A stretch of DNA of 64,000 nt from the NCBI RefSeq assembly GCF_002335745.1, contig NZ_NIST01000001.1, forward strand, positions 4,562,131 to 4,626,130, read 5' to 3'. This document shows, piece by piece, positions 27,660 to 37,245 of this stretch. The notes under the pieces were generated by a model. It had not been told where the DNA came from. It ran no database searches and saw only the letters and a program-made list of their open reading frames with translations. This DNA comes from Evansella halocellulosilytica. GTDB taxonomy: Bacteria > Bacillota > Bacilli > Bacillales > Salisediminibacteriaceae. The stretch's first letter is position 1. Each line of letters starts with the position of its first letter. The position numbers and the translations under genes were made by a program.

Positions 27660-27797
27660 TTATCCTTTAGAACCTGGTCCGGTTTTCGGACGGTTATGAT
27701 TACTTCTTTTATATTGTTCTTTTACATTTGGCAAACTTTCTTCTGGGGTTTGATTGTTCGTCAATGCTGCATTCCTTTGACTTTTTCGTTTTCTCAT
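27660..27797 (-). CDS. Small basic protein, 45 aa
   Basis: ATG 27797 follows AGGAG at 8 bases. The product begins MRKRKSQRNAALTNNQTPEE and ends NHNRPKTGPGSKG: basic, Asn/Gln-rich, no hydrophobic core. Its size and composition recall minor small acid-soluble spore proteins, but I cannot match it to a named one. The stop lies 18 bases before the next gene's start, so the three tiny genes form a compact cluster. Confidence 0.55.
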   Translation of the reverse strand: MRKRKSQRNAALTNNQTPEESLPNVKEQYKRSNHNRPKTGPGSKG

Positions 27798-27879
27798 TCA
27801 CTTCACTCCTCATACCATTGTTAAAAATAGTTTGCCGGTATCTTCTTTAATTAAAACGAGGGAATCGGTACCAAGAAGT

Positions 27880-27917
27880 CAATTAAATAAGGGAATGAGC
27901 TTTTATACTCATTCCCT
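27880..27917 (-). terminator. Rho-independent terminator of tpx
   Basis: GGGAATGA and TCATTCCC arms with a short loop; on the minus strand the stem is followed by TTATTTAATT. Confidence 0.7.
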
Positions 27918-27924
27918 CACTGTA

Positions 27925-28425
27925 TTATTTTGCAGTTTTAGCCGCTTCTAATGCTTTTTCGTAATCAGGGTGTTCAGTTACCTCTTGTACATATTCAACA
28001 TATGTGACTTTGTCAGAACTGTCGACGACAAAGATTGAACGGGATAATAACCTTAATTCTTTGATCGCGACACCGTAGTTTTCACCAAAAGACAGTTCGC
28101 GGTGATCTGAAAGAACTTGTACGTTATCGATTCCTTCTGCTGCACACCAACGCTTCTGTGCAAATGGTAAGTCGACGCTGATTGTTAGCACTTCAACTCC
28201 ATCTAATTGAGATGCTTCTTCATTAAAACGTCGAGTTTGTTGCTCACAAACGCCTGTATCGATCGATGGCACAACGCTAATAAGTCGAACTTTCCCTTTT
28301 GTGTCTGCTAATGTTACTTCTGACAAATCATTGGCAAGTACTGTGAAGTCAGGAGCTTGATCACCTACATTCACTTCATTTCCGACAAGTGTTACTTTGT
28401 TTCCTTTAAAAGTTACTTCTGCCAT
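27925..28425 (-). CDS. tpx: Thiol peroxidase Tpx, atypical 2-Cys peroxiredoxin
   Basis: Reduces hydrogen and organic peroxides using thioredoxin. The 166-residue product carries the peroxidatic Cys60 in [15 protein letters not shown] and the resolving Cys94 in KRWCAAEG, the exact spacing of the Tpx subfamily. ATG 28425 follows GAGGAG. It is a single gene with its own terminator, near ytfJ as in B. subtilis. Confidence 0.97.
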   Translation of the reverse strand: MAEVTFKGNKVTLVGNEVNVGDQAPDFTVLANDLSEVTLADTKGKVRLISVVPSIDTGVCEQQTRRFNEEASQLDGVEVLTISVDLPFAQKRWCAAEGIDNVQVLSDHRELSFGENYGVAIKELRLLSRSIFVVDSSDKVTYVEYVQEVTEHPDYEKALEAAKTAK

Positions 28426-28674
28426 CTAAGAAATCTCCTCCTCTTTGAATATGGACATACACATTTAAAATACCACAACTTTCCTATGTTTAAACAGTAA
28501 TAACCCTTATAACCTTCCAAAGAATTTTGACAAAAAGGAACCGAGGCTTTAAATATGGTCGTTTAGTGCTAAATGATTCATCAGTTATGTTTGGAGCTCC
28601 ACCGTTCCATTATTTTGTTAAATGAGAAGTTTCGAGGGATTAAACGGATTGTAGTCCTCTCAATATCGTAAACA

Positions 28675-28704
28675 AAATAAAAACACCCGGATAAACCGAG
28701 TGTT
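28675..28704 (-). terminator. Rho-independent terminator of ytfIJ
   Basis: AACAC-T-CGG and CCG-G-GTGTT arms around TTTAT, followed on the minus strand by TTTATT. It overlaps the ytfJ stop codon. Confidence 0.8.
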
Positions 28705-29179
28705 AGAATTCGAGAGAGTCACCTTGATTTGGGTTTGGTGGCGGTGGTGGTGGCGTTCGCGACTGCTGATTCTTTGCTGTTGGAGAAGTTTGAATCATTT
28801 GCTGAATCTTATCAACAACTTGAGGAGTGAGTTCCATCAGCTTTTCATAAAAATGAGCTTGTTGGTCTAAGTGAATCATTTTCACTCCATGAGTTCCAAC
28901 TACTAAAAAGGCAATCGGTGTAATCGATACTCCTCCACCGCTACCTCCACCAAATGGGTGCTTTTTCTCATTTGAGTTTGAAGAAGAGTGATTTGTCGTA
29001 TGCTTCAAAACAAATTCACTACCGCCAGCTGCAAAACCAAAACCTACTTTTGAAACCGGGAGAATAACACTACCATCAGGCGTCTCAACAGGGTCGCCGA
29101 TAATTGTGTTTACGTCAACCATTTCTTTTAAATTTTCCATTGCTGTCTTCATTAAACCTTGAATCGGGTGATCAGACAT
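28703..29179 (-). CDS. ytfJ: Spore protein YtfJ (GerW family)
   Basis: A 158-residue protein of the YtfJ/GerW sporulation family. The conserved core runs through MKTAMENLKEMVDVNTIIGDPV, SKVGFGFAAGGSEF and the glycine-rich GGGSGGGVSITPIAFLVV. The C-terminus ends in a proline-rich tail with six consecutive prolines. The family is made in the forespore and is needed for normal germination. The start codon at 29179 lies inside the end of ytfI (8-bp overlap), so the two are coupled. A terminator overlaps the stop. Confidence 0.93.
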   Translation of the reverse strand: MSDHPIQGLMKTAMENLKEMVDVNTIIGDPVETPDGSVILPVSKVGFGFAAGGSEFVLKHTTNHSSSNSNEKKHPFGGGSGGGVSITPIAFLVVGTHGVKMIHLDQQAHFYEKLMELTPQVVDKIQQMIQTSPTAKNQQSRTPPPPPPNPNQGDSLEF

Positions 29180-29849
29180 TCATATCCCTCCTTGCGTTCC
29201 GTACTGGATTTTTCAAAAAAGGTTTGCCTTTTCTCCAATGGCTCAATACCTTTAATCCTGCAAGGATAGCATGTCCTATTCTATAAGAAACCATGCATTC
29301 AAATTGGGTAGCCACCTCGACCTCTTGAAACTTCGGGATTACTTCAATCGATGGGGATACATCTAGCCGGAATAAATTTGAGAAAATCCCGATTAGGTTT
29401 CCTTTAATTCCCCAAATAATCCCACTAATCGAACCAGTAATTGCCGCATCACCGGTTCCTATTTCTGTATACCAACTTAATTTATTTACATTTATTTTTG
29501 CCATAAAGTTTCTTACAATTGTATGAAATCCAAATACATGAGTTAAAAAGCGTTGAAATTGTTCAAGATCATAGATAAATTCAAACACATTTATTTTTCT
29601 CTTTTTCTCATTCTTTTCAGAGTCATTGCCTGTCTCTTCCTTAACTACGAGCGATGGGCTTTCTTTATCGATTGCTAAAACAGGCACTTTTACGGTGTAA
29701 CGGATCAATCCAAAAAGGATACGAAATTGAATTATACACTCATCATCTGTCCCGTTATGACTATATTTTATATACGTAGTCAGCTTCAAAAACGGAATGA
29801 TGATGAAAATGAACATGATAACAATGACGATGATGACTAGCCAATTCAT
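29172..29849 (-). CDS. ytfI: DUF2953 membrane protein YtfI
   Basis: A 225-residue protein with one N-terminal membrane helix (NWLVIIVIVIMFIFIIIPFL, residues 2-21) and a C-terminal DUF2953 domain (about 100-200) of largely beta structure. Function unknown; it is a constant upstream partner of the spore gene ytfJ in bacilli, with which it overlaps by 8 bp here. AAGGAGG precedes ATG 29849. Confidence 0.9.
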   Translation of the reverse strand: MNWLVIIVIVIMFIFIIIPFLKLTTYIKYSHNGTDDECIIQFRILFGLIRYTVKVPVLAIDKESPSLVVKEETGNDSEKNEKKRKINVFEFIYDLEQFQRFLTHVFGFHTIVRNFMAKINVNKLSWYTEIGTGDAAITGSISGIIWGIKGNLIGIFSNLFRLDVSPSIEVIPKFQEVEVATQFECMVSYRIGHAILAGLKVLSHWRKGKPFLKNPVRNARRDMNV

Positions 29850-29960
29850 TTGATAACCCTCCTTATCAAAGTATCGTCCATTACTTTACAAGACATACAA
29901 AATAAAGAAACCATCCATTACCAAGTATTAGTCAATTTAATGAATCGATACAAAAAACCT

Positions 29961-29993
29961 AAAATTTCCAGGTGCCAGGCACCTGGAAATTTT
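29961..29993. repeat. Perfect 33-bp palindrome
   Basis: Arms of 16 bp (left ending CCAGGTGCC, right starting GGCACCTGG) separated by one A, with no mismatch. The core GGTGCCAGGCACC is a palindrome I recognise as recurring in Bacillus genomes, like REP sequences. It lies between ytfI and yteJ and is not followed by a T-run beyond its own TTTT. Confidence 0.85.
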
Positions 29994-30091
29994 ATAGGTA
30001 TGGAAGGAAAGGAAGGGAGGAGGGGAGAAATCGCTTATCAGAAAAAATCGCATGTCATCTTCATTGATAGACATACGATTTCAAGAATAGC

Positions 30092-30604
30092 TTAATATTC
30101 TGTTTTGATCGTTTTCTTTTTACGTGGTTCCAATATGACTACAGTATCTGCAAAATAATCGTGTAAGCCTTTTTTTAAAGGGTGAAAAGCAACAATTAAG
30201 TAAAGCAGATTCATAAAAAAAAGCGATTGATGGATATATCTTCCAATTACTTCACGAAAGATGACATCTAGCCATGTAAGCTCCTCTTTTTGTGATAGAA
30301 CTTTGACGCCAAAGATCATTTTACCGACGGTTTGACGATACAGTTTCGTCATGATCGTAAAATAACCAAAACTGACGATCGCTGTCATGATCCCCCCAAA
30401 CGATAAAATCGTTCCCCAATTTAGTTCATTTAAATTCGTAAACGTTAGAATAGGTGACAAAACGATTCCATTTATACTTGCTACAATTAATAGATCAACA
30501 ATATAGGCCCAAAATCGCATCCAAAAACCTGCAAGTGTATAATGTTGACCTTCTTCTACAACTTGATGATTGGTGCCTTCTAACGATTCATTATCATAAG
30601 TCAT
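30092..30604 (-). CDS. yteJ: RDD family membrane protein
   Basis: A 170-residue membrane protein with the RDD signature near the N-terminus (AGFWMRFWAYIVDLLIV, about 26-42; Arg and two Asp-like positions) and four hydrophobic segments. VGKMIFGVKVL is the conserved family turn. The RDD domain may act in ion exchange; in bacilli this gene (yteJ) accompanies sppA. The ATG at 30604 lies 9 bases from GAGG; an ATG two codons earlier is too close. The sppA stop is 11 bases upstream, so the two form an operon. Confidence 0.88.
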   Translation of the reverse strand: MTYDNESLEGTNHQVVEEGQHYTLAGFWMRFWAYIVDLLIVASINGIVLSPILTFTNLNELNWGTILSFGGIMTAIVSFGYFTIMTKLYRQTVGKMIFGVKVLSQKEELTWLDVIFREVIGRYIHQSLFFMNLLYLIVAFHPLKKGLHDYFADTVVILEPRKKKTIKTEY

Positions 30605-30615
30605 CAGCATTCACC

Positions 30616-31617
30616 TCAATTCGTATACAAATACAACAATTGTGGTCCTTGGTTTTGCTGCATCCATTCTTTTATCCCTATTATCTCAAGCTGATCAGAG
30701 AATACGTTTCTTGCCGTAACCGAGAATAAGGATGGTAATCCGAAATGCGATTCATATTCAACAACATCTAAATCTCCTCTTCCAATATCTTCACGAATCT
30801 CATCAAGTACGTCCTCAAAATGTCCTAACCCATCAATTAGACCAGCATCTAATGCTTGAGATCCGCTATAAATCCGTCCATCAGCAAGTTCATATACTTC
30901 ATCTCTTGATAAATTTTCACGACCATTGTCAATGACATCGACAAATAATTCATACGATTCGTCGATCAACTCCTGCAGAATCTCACGCTCATCATCCGTC
31001 ATTTCACGTGTGACAGACATAATATCTTTGTATGGACCGCTTTTAATCACTTCTTCATGAATCCCAAGATCTTCAGCTAACTCAGCGATATTAATAGACT
31101 GCATGATGACTCCAATTGAACCAGTCAATGTTTGAGGATTAGCATAAATCTTTTCAGCAGGAGTTGCTATGTAATATCCTCCACTAGCTGCCATACTTCC
31201 CATTGAAATATATACTGGTTTCGAATAATCATCTTGTATGTCAACAATCATATCGTGGATTTCCTGACTTTCAACAACACCACCACCCGGAGTATTTACT
31301 CGGATAACCACTCCATGGACATTTGGATCCTCAGCAGCATTGTCTAATTTTTTTAGGAAAGTCCTATGATTATAACCGGCAGATTGCAACAGTGACGGTG
31401 CATCATAATCACTTTGAATGACACCATTTAAATGGATAACAGCAATTTTCCCTTGACCATTGCCTGATTCAATTACCTTTTCTTCAAAACCTTGTTCAGG
31501 GACTGAGAATAAATCCTCAAAATTAGTTGAAAATACAGTTGTTATTAATGATACTGCACTTCCGGCTAAAAATAATACGGCTGCCGCTAAAACAGCTAAC
31601 CAACGTTTCGTGTTCAT
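30616..31617 (-). CDS. sppA: Signal peptide peptidase SppA
   Basis: A membrane serine protease that clears cleaved signal peptides; in Bacillus it also protects against lantibiotics and envelope stress. The 333-residue short form has one N-terminal membrane segment (about 5-27), the nucleophile Ser in SMGSMAASGGYYIA and the general-base Lys in IKSGPYKDIMS, the Ser/Lys dyad of the S49 family. AAGGAGG precedes ATG 31617. It is co-transcribed with the RDD protein and divergent from the NAD kinase gene. Confidence 0.95.
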   Translation of the reverse strand: MNTKRWLAVLAAAVLFLAGSAVSLITTVFSTNFEDLFSVPEQGFEEKVIESGNGQGKIAVIHLNGVIQSDYDAPSLLQSAGYNHRTFLKKLDNAAEDPNVHGVVIRVNTPGGGVVESQEIHDMIVDIQDDYSKPVYISMGSMAASGGYYIATPAEKIYANPQTLTGSIGVIMQSINIAELAEDLGIHEEVIKSGPYKDIMSVTREMTDDEREILQELIDESYELFVDVIDNGRENLSRDEVYELADGRIYSGSQALDAGLIDGLGHFEDVLDEIREDIGRGDLDVVEYESHFGLPSLFSVTARNVFSDQLEIIGIKEWMQQNQGPQLLYLYTN

Positions 31618-31753
31618 ATGTGTACCTCCTTGAAAAATTAAATGTTTGTTATCATCCTTTTTATCGATATTTCACGATGCTATGCAGGAAAGAGCGGTAA
31701 AAATAGAGAATACATGTTATATAGCTTTATTTTTAACAGAAAGGAAGATGGCC

Positions 31754-32551
31754 ATGACTGACAGAAGAAAAGTATACCTCCACTTCAAACCTTCCGAAAA
31801 ATTAGATTCAAAAATTGAACAGTTGCGAACGCTTGGCAGAAAATATGGCTTCGAGCTAGTTTCAGACGCTAAAGAAGCAAACATTATTGCCAGTATTGGC
31901 GGCGATGGTAGCTTTTTACAAGCAATCCGTAAAACAGATTTCCGTGATGACTGCTTATATGTAGGAATAAATGACGGTCATCTTGGCTTTTATACCGATT
32001 TTAGCCTTGAAGATATGGGCCGCATTGAATATGCCATGCAATCAAATATTGTTGAAGTATTACGATACCCCGTACTAGAAGTATCGGTTGATGGCATGAA
32101 AACATTCCACTGTCTGAATGAATGCTCGATCAGGTCGAATATAATTAAAACGTTCGCTTTAGATGTTTATGTGGACGATTTATATTTTGAAACATTCCGT
32201 GGAGATGGAATGGTCATCTCGACGCCTACCGGAAGTACTGCCTATAATAAATCATTAAAGGGAGCTGTCGTTGACCCGCGCTTAAAAGGGATGCAGCTCA
32301 CCGAAATCGCCTCATTAAATAATAATGAATATCGAACACTAGGATCTCCCCTCCTTTTAAGCGGTGATCGACAGTTACTATTAAAAGTCATTCAAGATGG
32401 GAACGATCATCCGATTATTGGCGCAGATAACGAAGCGCTCAGTATTCGGCACTGTCATGAGATTGGCATTAAGCTCGCAAATAAACAAATTAAAACGTTA
32501 AAAATGAAAGACAATTCGTTCTTGCATAAAGTGAAGCGAAGTTTTTTATAA
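31754..32551 (+). CDS. ppnKB: NAD kinase (second paralogue)
   Basis: Phosphorylates NAD to NADP. The 265-residue product shows the catalytic GGDGS motif (ASIGGDGSFLQA), the substrate motif NECSIRSN and the ATP loop STPTGSTAYNKS. By position beside sppA it matches B. subtilis YtdI (NadK2). ATG 31754 is preceded by AAAGGAAG at 6 bases and yields the family N-terminus MTDRRKVY; the frame is open 36 codons upstream but that part is not homologous. Confidence 0.94.
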   Translation: MTDRRKVYLHFKPSEKLDSKIEQLRTLGRKYGFELVSDAKEANIIASIGGDGSFLQAIRKTDFRDDCLYVGINDGHLGFYTDFSLEDMGRIEYAMQSNIVEVLRYPVLEVSVDGMKTFHCLNECSIRSNIIKTFALDVYVDDLYFETFRGDGMVISTPTGSTAYNKSLKGAVVDPRLKGMQLTEIASLNNNEYRTLGSPLLLSGDRQLLLKVIQDGNDHPIIGADNEALSIRHCHEIGIKLANKQIKTLKMKDNSFLHKVKRSFL

Positions 32552-32562
32552 GTTATTTACAG

Positions 32563-32596
32563 AGCAATGCGCAAAATTTGTGCATTGCTTTACTTT
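32563..32596 (+). terminator. Rho-independent terminator of NAD kinase gene
   Basis: Thirteen-base arms starting AGCAATGC and ending GCATTGCT pair with one G-U, then TTACTTTATT. Confidence 0.75.
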
Positions 32597-32643
32597 ATTG
32601 TTTAGAATGAACACTCACAGACTCCCATTATTCAATTAATGAA

Positions 32644-34236
32644 TTATGTACGATCATACATAATGGTATTATCCACAATCGTTTTATTCACTTTCGTTCC
32701 AAGCCATTCATCTGGTTCGAGGTCAAATAAATCATTTTCTAAAACCGTAAAATCAGCGACAAACCCTTTTTTTATCAATCCTCTGTTTCCTTCCTGACAG
32801 ATTGCCTTCGCACTTCCGATAGTAATTAATTGCAGTGCTTCAAATAATGTAAGCTTTTCTTTTGCTAAATAACCTTCATGTTGTTCTTCCGGCTTTCTCC
32901 TTGTCACAGCTGCATGTATTCCTAACAATGGACTGACAGGTTCAATCGGTGCATCTGATCCCCCTGCACAAATTAGATCTGAATCTAACAATGTTTTCCA
33001 TGCAAATGCATAATTAAGTCGCTCTTCTCCAAGGCGGTCCATGACCCAAGGAAAATCAGAGGCGACAAAACGCGGTTGAATATCTAAAATGACAGGTAGA
33101 TTTTTTAAGCGATCAATTAGATCTCGTCTAGCTACTTGCATGTGGATTAAACGATCTCTTTTAAACGGTGGTGCCGGATGCTTTTCAATCGCTTGAATCG
33201 CATATTCTAATGCCAAATCTCCAATAGCATGAATGGCAACAGGCATATCCAGCTTCCGTGCATCGGCAACAATTTTTTCAAGTGTTGCTAGGTCATGTAT
33301 CGCTACCCCGCTCGTTTTACGGTCGTCTGCATATGGTTTGCTTAATAATGCTGTACGTCCGCCTAATGCACCGTCAGCAAAAATTTTCACCGACCCGATA
33401 TCAATGAATGAGTTGGATGAAAAATCGTCAAGTTTTGAAAAGACTTCTAATGCGACTTCATGATGCACGAGTAAATTCGCCCGGAATTTATTTATCTCTC
33501 CGTCTATTACTTCATGAAATGTCTTTAACGTCTTAATTGCATCTCCATAATAATTAAGGTCTTCAGTATGTGCTCCAACAAATCCGTGACGATATAAATC
33601 TTCGAGTGATCGTTTTAGTGCCCTTTTAACATAGTCAAATCCTTCTTCAGGTATTAATGCTCTCACAAGTTCTTGTGCTTGATCGTGTAAATAACCAGTC
33701 GGAATGCCATCATTGTCTTTTTCAATTTTTCCACCAGGAGGAGAGATCGTCACTGAATCAATATTTGCCATCGTCAACCCTATCGTATTCGTCACTAGTG
33801 CATGTCTGCAAACCCTCGTTAACATGACAGGGTGCTCTGTTGTTACTTCATCTAAAACATGGCGATCTGGAACTCTTTTATCGGTGTAAAGATTTTCGTT
33901 AAATCCTTCACCAATTAACCATTCCCCTTTTTCAAGTTTTTTTGCAGCTGCTTTTAACGTTTCCTTCAGTTCATCGATACTTTTGACACTTGATAAATCA
34001 AGCCGCAACAGCTTTTCCCCATGACCGATCATATGTAAGTGACTATCAACGAAACCTGGATACATCGTTGCTCCAGTTAAGTCATATTCCTTCGTTATAT
34101 ATTGTTTATATCTTTTTTTTATTTCATCGGTATTACCAACATCTTGAATAACTCCGTCTTTTACAAAAACAGCTTCCTGTATGTCATCCTCATCGATTAA
34201 CGTACGAACCTTTCCTCCATACCACAACGTTCCCAT
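32644..34236 (-). CDS. ytcJ: YtcJ-like amidohydrolase
   Basis: A 530-residue metal-dependent hydrolase of the amidohydrolase-3 group. The first metal pair is in GFVDSHLHMIGHG (about residues 60-72), a later His in MPVAIHAIGDLA and the Asp in GGSDAPIEP. Such enzymes hydrolyse amide or similar bonds; the substrate is unknown. In B. subtilis YtcJ lies in the same neighbourhood, which supports the symbol. ATG 34236 follows AAGGAGGAG. Confidence 0.85.
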   Translation of the reverse strand: MGTLWYGGKVRTLIDEDDIQEAVFVKDGVIQDVGNTDEIKKRYKQYITKEYDLTGATMYPGFVDSHLHMIGHGEKLLRLDLSSVKSIDELKETLKAAAKKLEKGEWLIGEGFNENLYTDKRVPDRHVLDEVTTEHPVMLTRVCRHALVTNTIGLTMANIDSVTISPPGGKIEKDNDGIPTGYLHDQAQELVRALIPEEGFDYVKRALKRSLEDLYRHGFVGAHTEDLNYYGDAIKTLKTFHEVIDGEINKFRANLLVHHEVALEVFSKLDDFSSNSFIDIGSVKIFADGALGGRTALLSKPYADDRKTSGVAIHDLATLEKIVADARKLDMPVAIHAIGDLALEYAIQAIEKHPAPPFKRDRLIHMQVARRDLIDRLKNLPVILDIQPRFVASDFPWVMDRLGEERLNYAFAWKTLLDSDLICAGGSDAPIEPVSPLLGIHAAVTRRKPEEQHEGYLAKEKLTLFEALQLITIGSAKAICQEGNRGLIKKGFVADFTVLENDLFDLEPDEWLGTKVNKTIVDNTIMYDRT

Positions 34237-34367
34237 TGTTTCTCCTCCTTGCCTCTATGTTTCTTAACTTATGATTCTGTTATTATGAAAAATTCCAATT
34301 TTGACCTTTTCCTCCTTATCATACCCTATATTATATCGTCTCTACAAAACTTATGATTAACGAATTA

Positions 34368-34399
34368 ATAGGGCACTCCCCTATTCGGAAGTGCCCTTT
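34368..34399 (-). terminator. Terminator of the SASP gene
   Basis: AAAGGGCACT and AGTGCCC arms around a 12-base loop, 15 bases beyond the SASP stop. The U-tract is short (TATTAATT). Confidence 0.6.
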
Positions 34400-34413
34400 C
34401 ATCCATAATTATT

Positions 34414-34620
34414 TTATTGTTGCTGAGAACCACTGAATTGTTGTTCAGCTTGTTGAACTAAACGCTTCGTAATTTCTCCACCTACCGAACCGTTCGCACG
34501 AGATGTCGCATCAGGGCCAAGCTGTACACCAAACTCTTGAGCGATCTCGTATTTCATTTGATCCAACGCTTGTTGGACACCAGGGACTACTAATTGATTG
34601 GAACTTCTGTTGTTAGCCAT
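34414..34620 (-). CDS. sspA: Alpha/beta-type small acid-soluble spore protein
   Basis: A 68-residue DNA-binding protein that saturates and protects spore DNA. The GPR protease site region [13 protein letters not shown] and the second family motif [16 protein letters not shown] are both present. ATG 34620 has GGGAGGTGA in front; eight more codons are open upstream. The symbol is by synteny with thiI. Expected to be forespore-specific (sigma-G). Confidence 0.95.
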   Translation of the reverse strand: MANNRSSNQLVVPGVQQALDQMKYEIAQEFGVQLGPDATSRANGSVGGEITKRLVQQAEQQFSGSQQQ

Positions 34621-34711
34621 ATCTTTCACCTCCCTTGTACACATAGAATGTGCACAAAGGGTTCATTTCATTAAATAAAAATTATGGAGAGATTAGAAAG
34701 ATTAACCAATA

Positions 34712-35917
34712 TTAAAACAGCTCTTCAAATTCTTGATCAATATCCGTGTCTGAAGTGATTTCTATCGTTTCAATCCCTTCTACAGCACGGTCAACAAAAT
34801 AACCAATATCTAAATTTTTCTCATAATCATTTGCCTTTTCACGTTTTGGCTTTGTTTTCGTTTGTGGTGGTAGAAAAATCGTGCAACAATCTTCAAAAGG
34901 AAGAATTGACAACTCATACGTCCCGATTCGTTTGGCAATATCGACAACTTCTTCTTTATCCATCGTAATGAGCGGACGTAAAACCGGCATATTTGTTACT
35001 TCATTAATCGTATGCATACTTTCTAGAGTCTGACTCGCTACCTGTCCTAAACTTTCTCCATTTACTAATGAGATCGCGTCATTTTTTTCCGCTGTCTTTT
35101 CCGCAATTCTTAGCATAAACCTTCTCATAATTGTCATTTCATAATTATCAGGTACTTGTTGGTGAATCGCCTTTTGTGCCTCTGTAAATGGGACGATATG
35201 AAGTTTAATCGAGCTCCCGTATTTTGTTAAAACTCGTGCTAAATCTTCCACCTTCTGTTTAGCTCGTTCATTTGTAAAAGGGGGACTATGGAAGTGAACG
35301 GCTTCAAGGTCTACACCTCGCTTTAAAGCGAGATATCCAGCTACAGGACTGTCAATGCCTCCTGATAGCATAAGGAGGACTTTACCACTTGTTCCAACCG
35401 GTAACCCTCCAGCACCTTTAATCGTTTTGCACATAACATAAGCTGCTTCTTGCCTTATTTCCACTTTCACTTCAACATTCGGATTATGAACATCTACAGA
35501 AAGATGGTCTGTATTTTTTAATATGTGAGCTCCAATTGTGCGATTTAACTCTTGTGATCGGTAAGGATAATCTTTATTCGGACGCTTGACAGTCATTTTA
35601 AATGTGCCTTTTGAAGATATAGCATCTTTTACAGCCCATAGCGCTGCATCATTAATTTTCTCTTGATCCAGCTCAACTTTTAATGCAGGACTAAAAGAAT
35701 ATATACCAAATACATCTTTCAACCGAGCTGTTATGTCGATTTCATTATGACCATTTAATTCGACAAACATGCGACCGAAGGAGCGCTTCACTTTCACATT
35801 TTCAAATGAGTTTAGTGCTTCTCTTACATTCGTTTGTAATTTTTTCTCAAAGACTTTTCTATTTTTTCCTTTTAACGAAAGCTCGGCATATCGAATTAAA
35901 ATATGGTTATATTTCAT
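34712..35917 (-). CDS. thiI: tRNA 4-thiouridine synthase ThiI
   Basis: Activates U8 of tRNA by adenylation and, in many species, also feeds thiazole synthesis. The 401-residue short form has an N-terminal ferredoxin-like plus THUMP part (about 1-165) and a PP-loop pyrophosphatase domain with SGGIDSP near 184-190. It lacks a rhodanese domain, as in other bacilli, so sulfur is expected to come directly from the adjacent cysteine desulfurase. A Cys pair lies in FEDCCTIFLPP. It overlaps the desulfurase stop by 4 bp. Confidence 0.96.
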   Translation of the reverse strand: MKYNHILIRYAELSLKGKNRKVFEKKLQTNVREALNSFENVKVKRSFGRMFVELNGHNEIDITARLKDVFGIYSFSPALKVELDQEKINDAALWAVKDAISSKGTFKMTVKRPNKDYPYRSQELNRTIGAHILKNTDHLSVDVHNPNVEVKVEIRQEAAYVMCKTIKGAGGLPVGTSGKVLLMLSGGIDSPVAGYLALKRGVDLEAVHFHSPPFTNERAKQKVEDLARVLTKYGSSIKLHIVPFTEAQKAIHQQVPDNYEMTIMRRFMLRIAEKTAEKNDAISLVNGESLGQVASQTLESMHTINEVTNMPVLRPLITMDKEEVVDIAKRIGTYELSILPFEDCCTIFLPPQTKTKPKREKANDYEKNLDIGYFVDRAVEGIETIEITSDTDIDQEFEELF

Positions 35918-37059
35918 TGTTTTTCAACCACCTTTTTTAATGATGAAACAATTTCTTGAAATACATCTATAAATTGATCTGCTTCTGACAATGTATTTTC
36001 ATAAGAAAGTGAAATACGGATCGCACTTGCAGCCACTTCGTCATCCAAGCCAATTGCCATTAATACGCGACTTGGTTCAGATTGTTTGGAAGAGCAAGCT
36101 GATTTCGTTGATACATAAATATTCTTCTCTGCCAAAGCTTGTACAATGACCTCCGGTTTTACTTTAGGAACAGAAATATTTAATATATGTGGTGCACTGT
36201 CACTTGGTGAATTAACGACAACCCCGTGCATTTTTTCACAATAAGATCTGATTTTCTCTGTTACTCTGAAGATATTCTCCAAATCTACCTTCGATTTGTC
36301 CAGGCTCATACGCAGTGCTTTCACCATTGCGACTACTCCAGGAACATTTTCTGTTCCTGCTCGAAAACCAAGCTCTTGACTCCCTCCAGAAAGTAATGGA
36401 TAAATACTTACTCCATCACGAACGTAAAGAATCCCAGTCCCTTTCATCCCATGAAATTTATGAGCAGATAATGTGCAAAGGTCGATTGATGCCTCTTTCA
36501 ATGATAATGGCACTTTAGCAATCCCTTGAACATGATCAATATGAAAAATAATTTTAGGATAATTTAATAATAACTTTCCAATTTCTTCGACAGGTTGAAT
36601 GCTTCCTAATTCATTATTAACATGAATGATTGAAACAAGAATCGTGTCGTCTGTGATTGCTTCTTTCACTTGACTAGCAGTAATCTTTCCTGTTGAATCC
36701 GCTTGTAAATAGGTTACAGTAAATCCTTGCTCTTCTAACTGTTGAAATGCTTCAATAGTCGAAGCGTGTTCAATGTTCGTCGTAATTAAATGTGTGCCTC
36801 TGTTTTTTAATTGATGTGCTGTACCTTTAATACTTAAGTTGTTTCCTTCCGTCCCTCCTGAAGTAAAGAGCACTTCATTTGGTTTAACATCGAGTAAAGA
36901 AGCAATACGTTCTCTTGATTGTACGAGCAGCCTTTCTGATGCTTTTCCGAGGGGGTGTAAGGAAGATGGATTTCCAAAATAATCAGTAGCTACTTTTGTA
37001 TATGTTTGAACGACCTCATCATAAGGTTTAGTCGTTGCACTATTATCAAAATAAATCAT
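35914..37059 (-). CDS. nifZ: Cysteine desulfurase, ThiI partner
   Basis: A PLP enzyme that takes sulfur from cysteine. The 381-residue product shows the NifS/IscS hallmarks: YFDNSATTKP start, GGTEGNN, the PLP lysine in LSAHKFHGMKG and the catalytic cysteine loop STKSACSSKQSEPS. Coupling to thiI (4-bp overlap) fits B. subtilis NifZ, a dedicated donor for tRNA thiolation. AAAGGAG precedes ATG 37059. Confidence 0.95.
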   Translation of the reverse strand: MIYFDNSATTKPYDEVVQTYTKVATDYFGNPSSLHPLGKASERLLVQSRERIASLLDVKPNEVLFTSGGTEGNNLSIKGTAHQLKNRGTHLITTNIEHASTIEAFQQLEEQGFTVTYLQADSTGKITASQVKEAITDDTILVSIIHVNNELGSIQPVEEIGKLLLNYPKIIFHIDHVQGIAKVPLSLKEASIDLCTLSAHKFHGMKGTGILYVRDGVSIYPLLSGGSQELGFRAGTENVPGVVAMVKALRMSLDKSKVDLENIFRVTEKIRSYCEKMHGVVVNSPSDSAPHILNISVPKVKPEVIVQALAEKNIYVSTKSACSSKQSEPSRVLMAIGLDDEVAASAIRISLSYENTLSEADQFIDVFQEIVSSLKKVVEKQ

Positions 37060-37245
37060 CGCTCAAGCTCCTTTGTTCCGAACTATTCTCCACTCTGCAA
37101 CAACTTATCATACCATAACAAAATTCGAGATGACAACGCTTTTCATCATAGGATGATCACCTATTGTTTATAGATGATAGTCCTAAATGATTGTAAATTT
37201 CCCAATAAATTAAGTAATAATCCACTTAAAATGTTTGAATAATAT

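Noticed and set aside
29850..30095. 81-codon plus-strand ORF beside the palindrome
   Set aside because: It runs through the perfect palindrome and purine-rich filler, with no RBS or protein-like composition.
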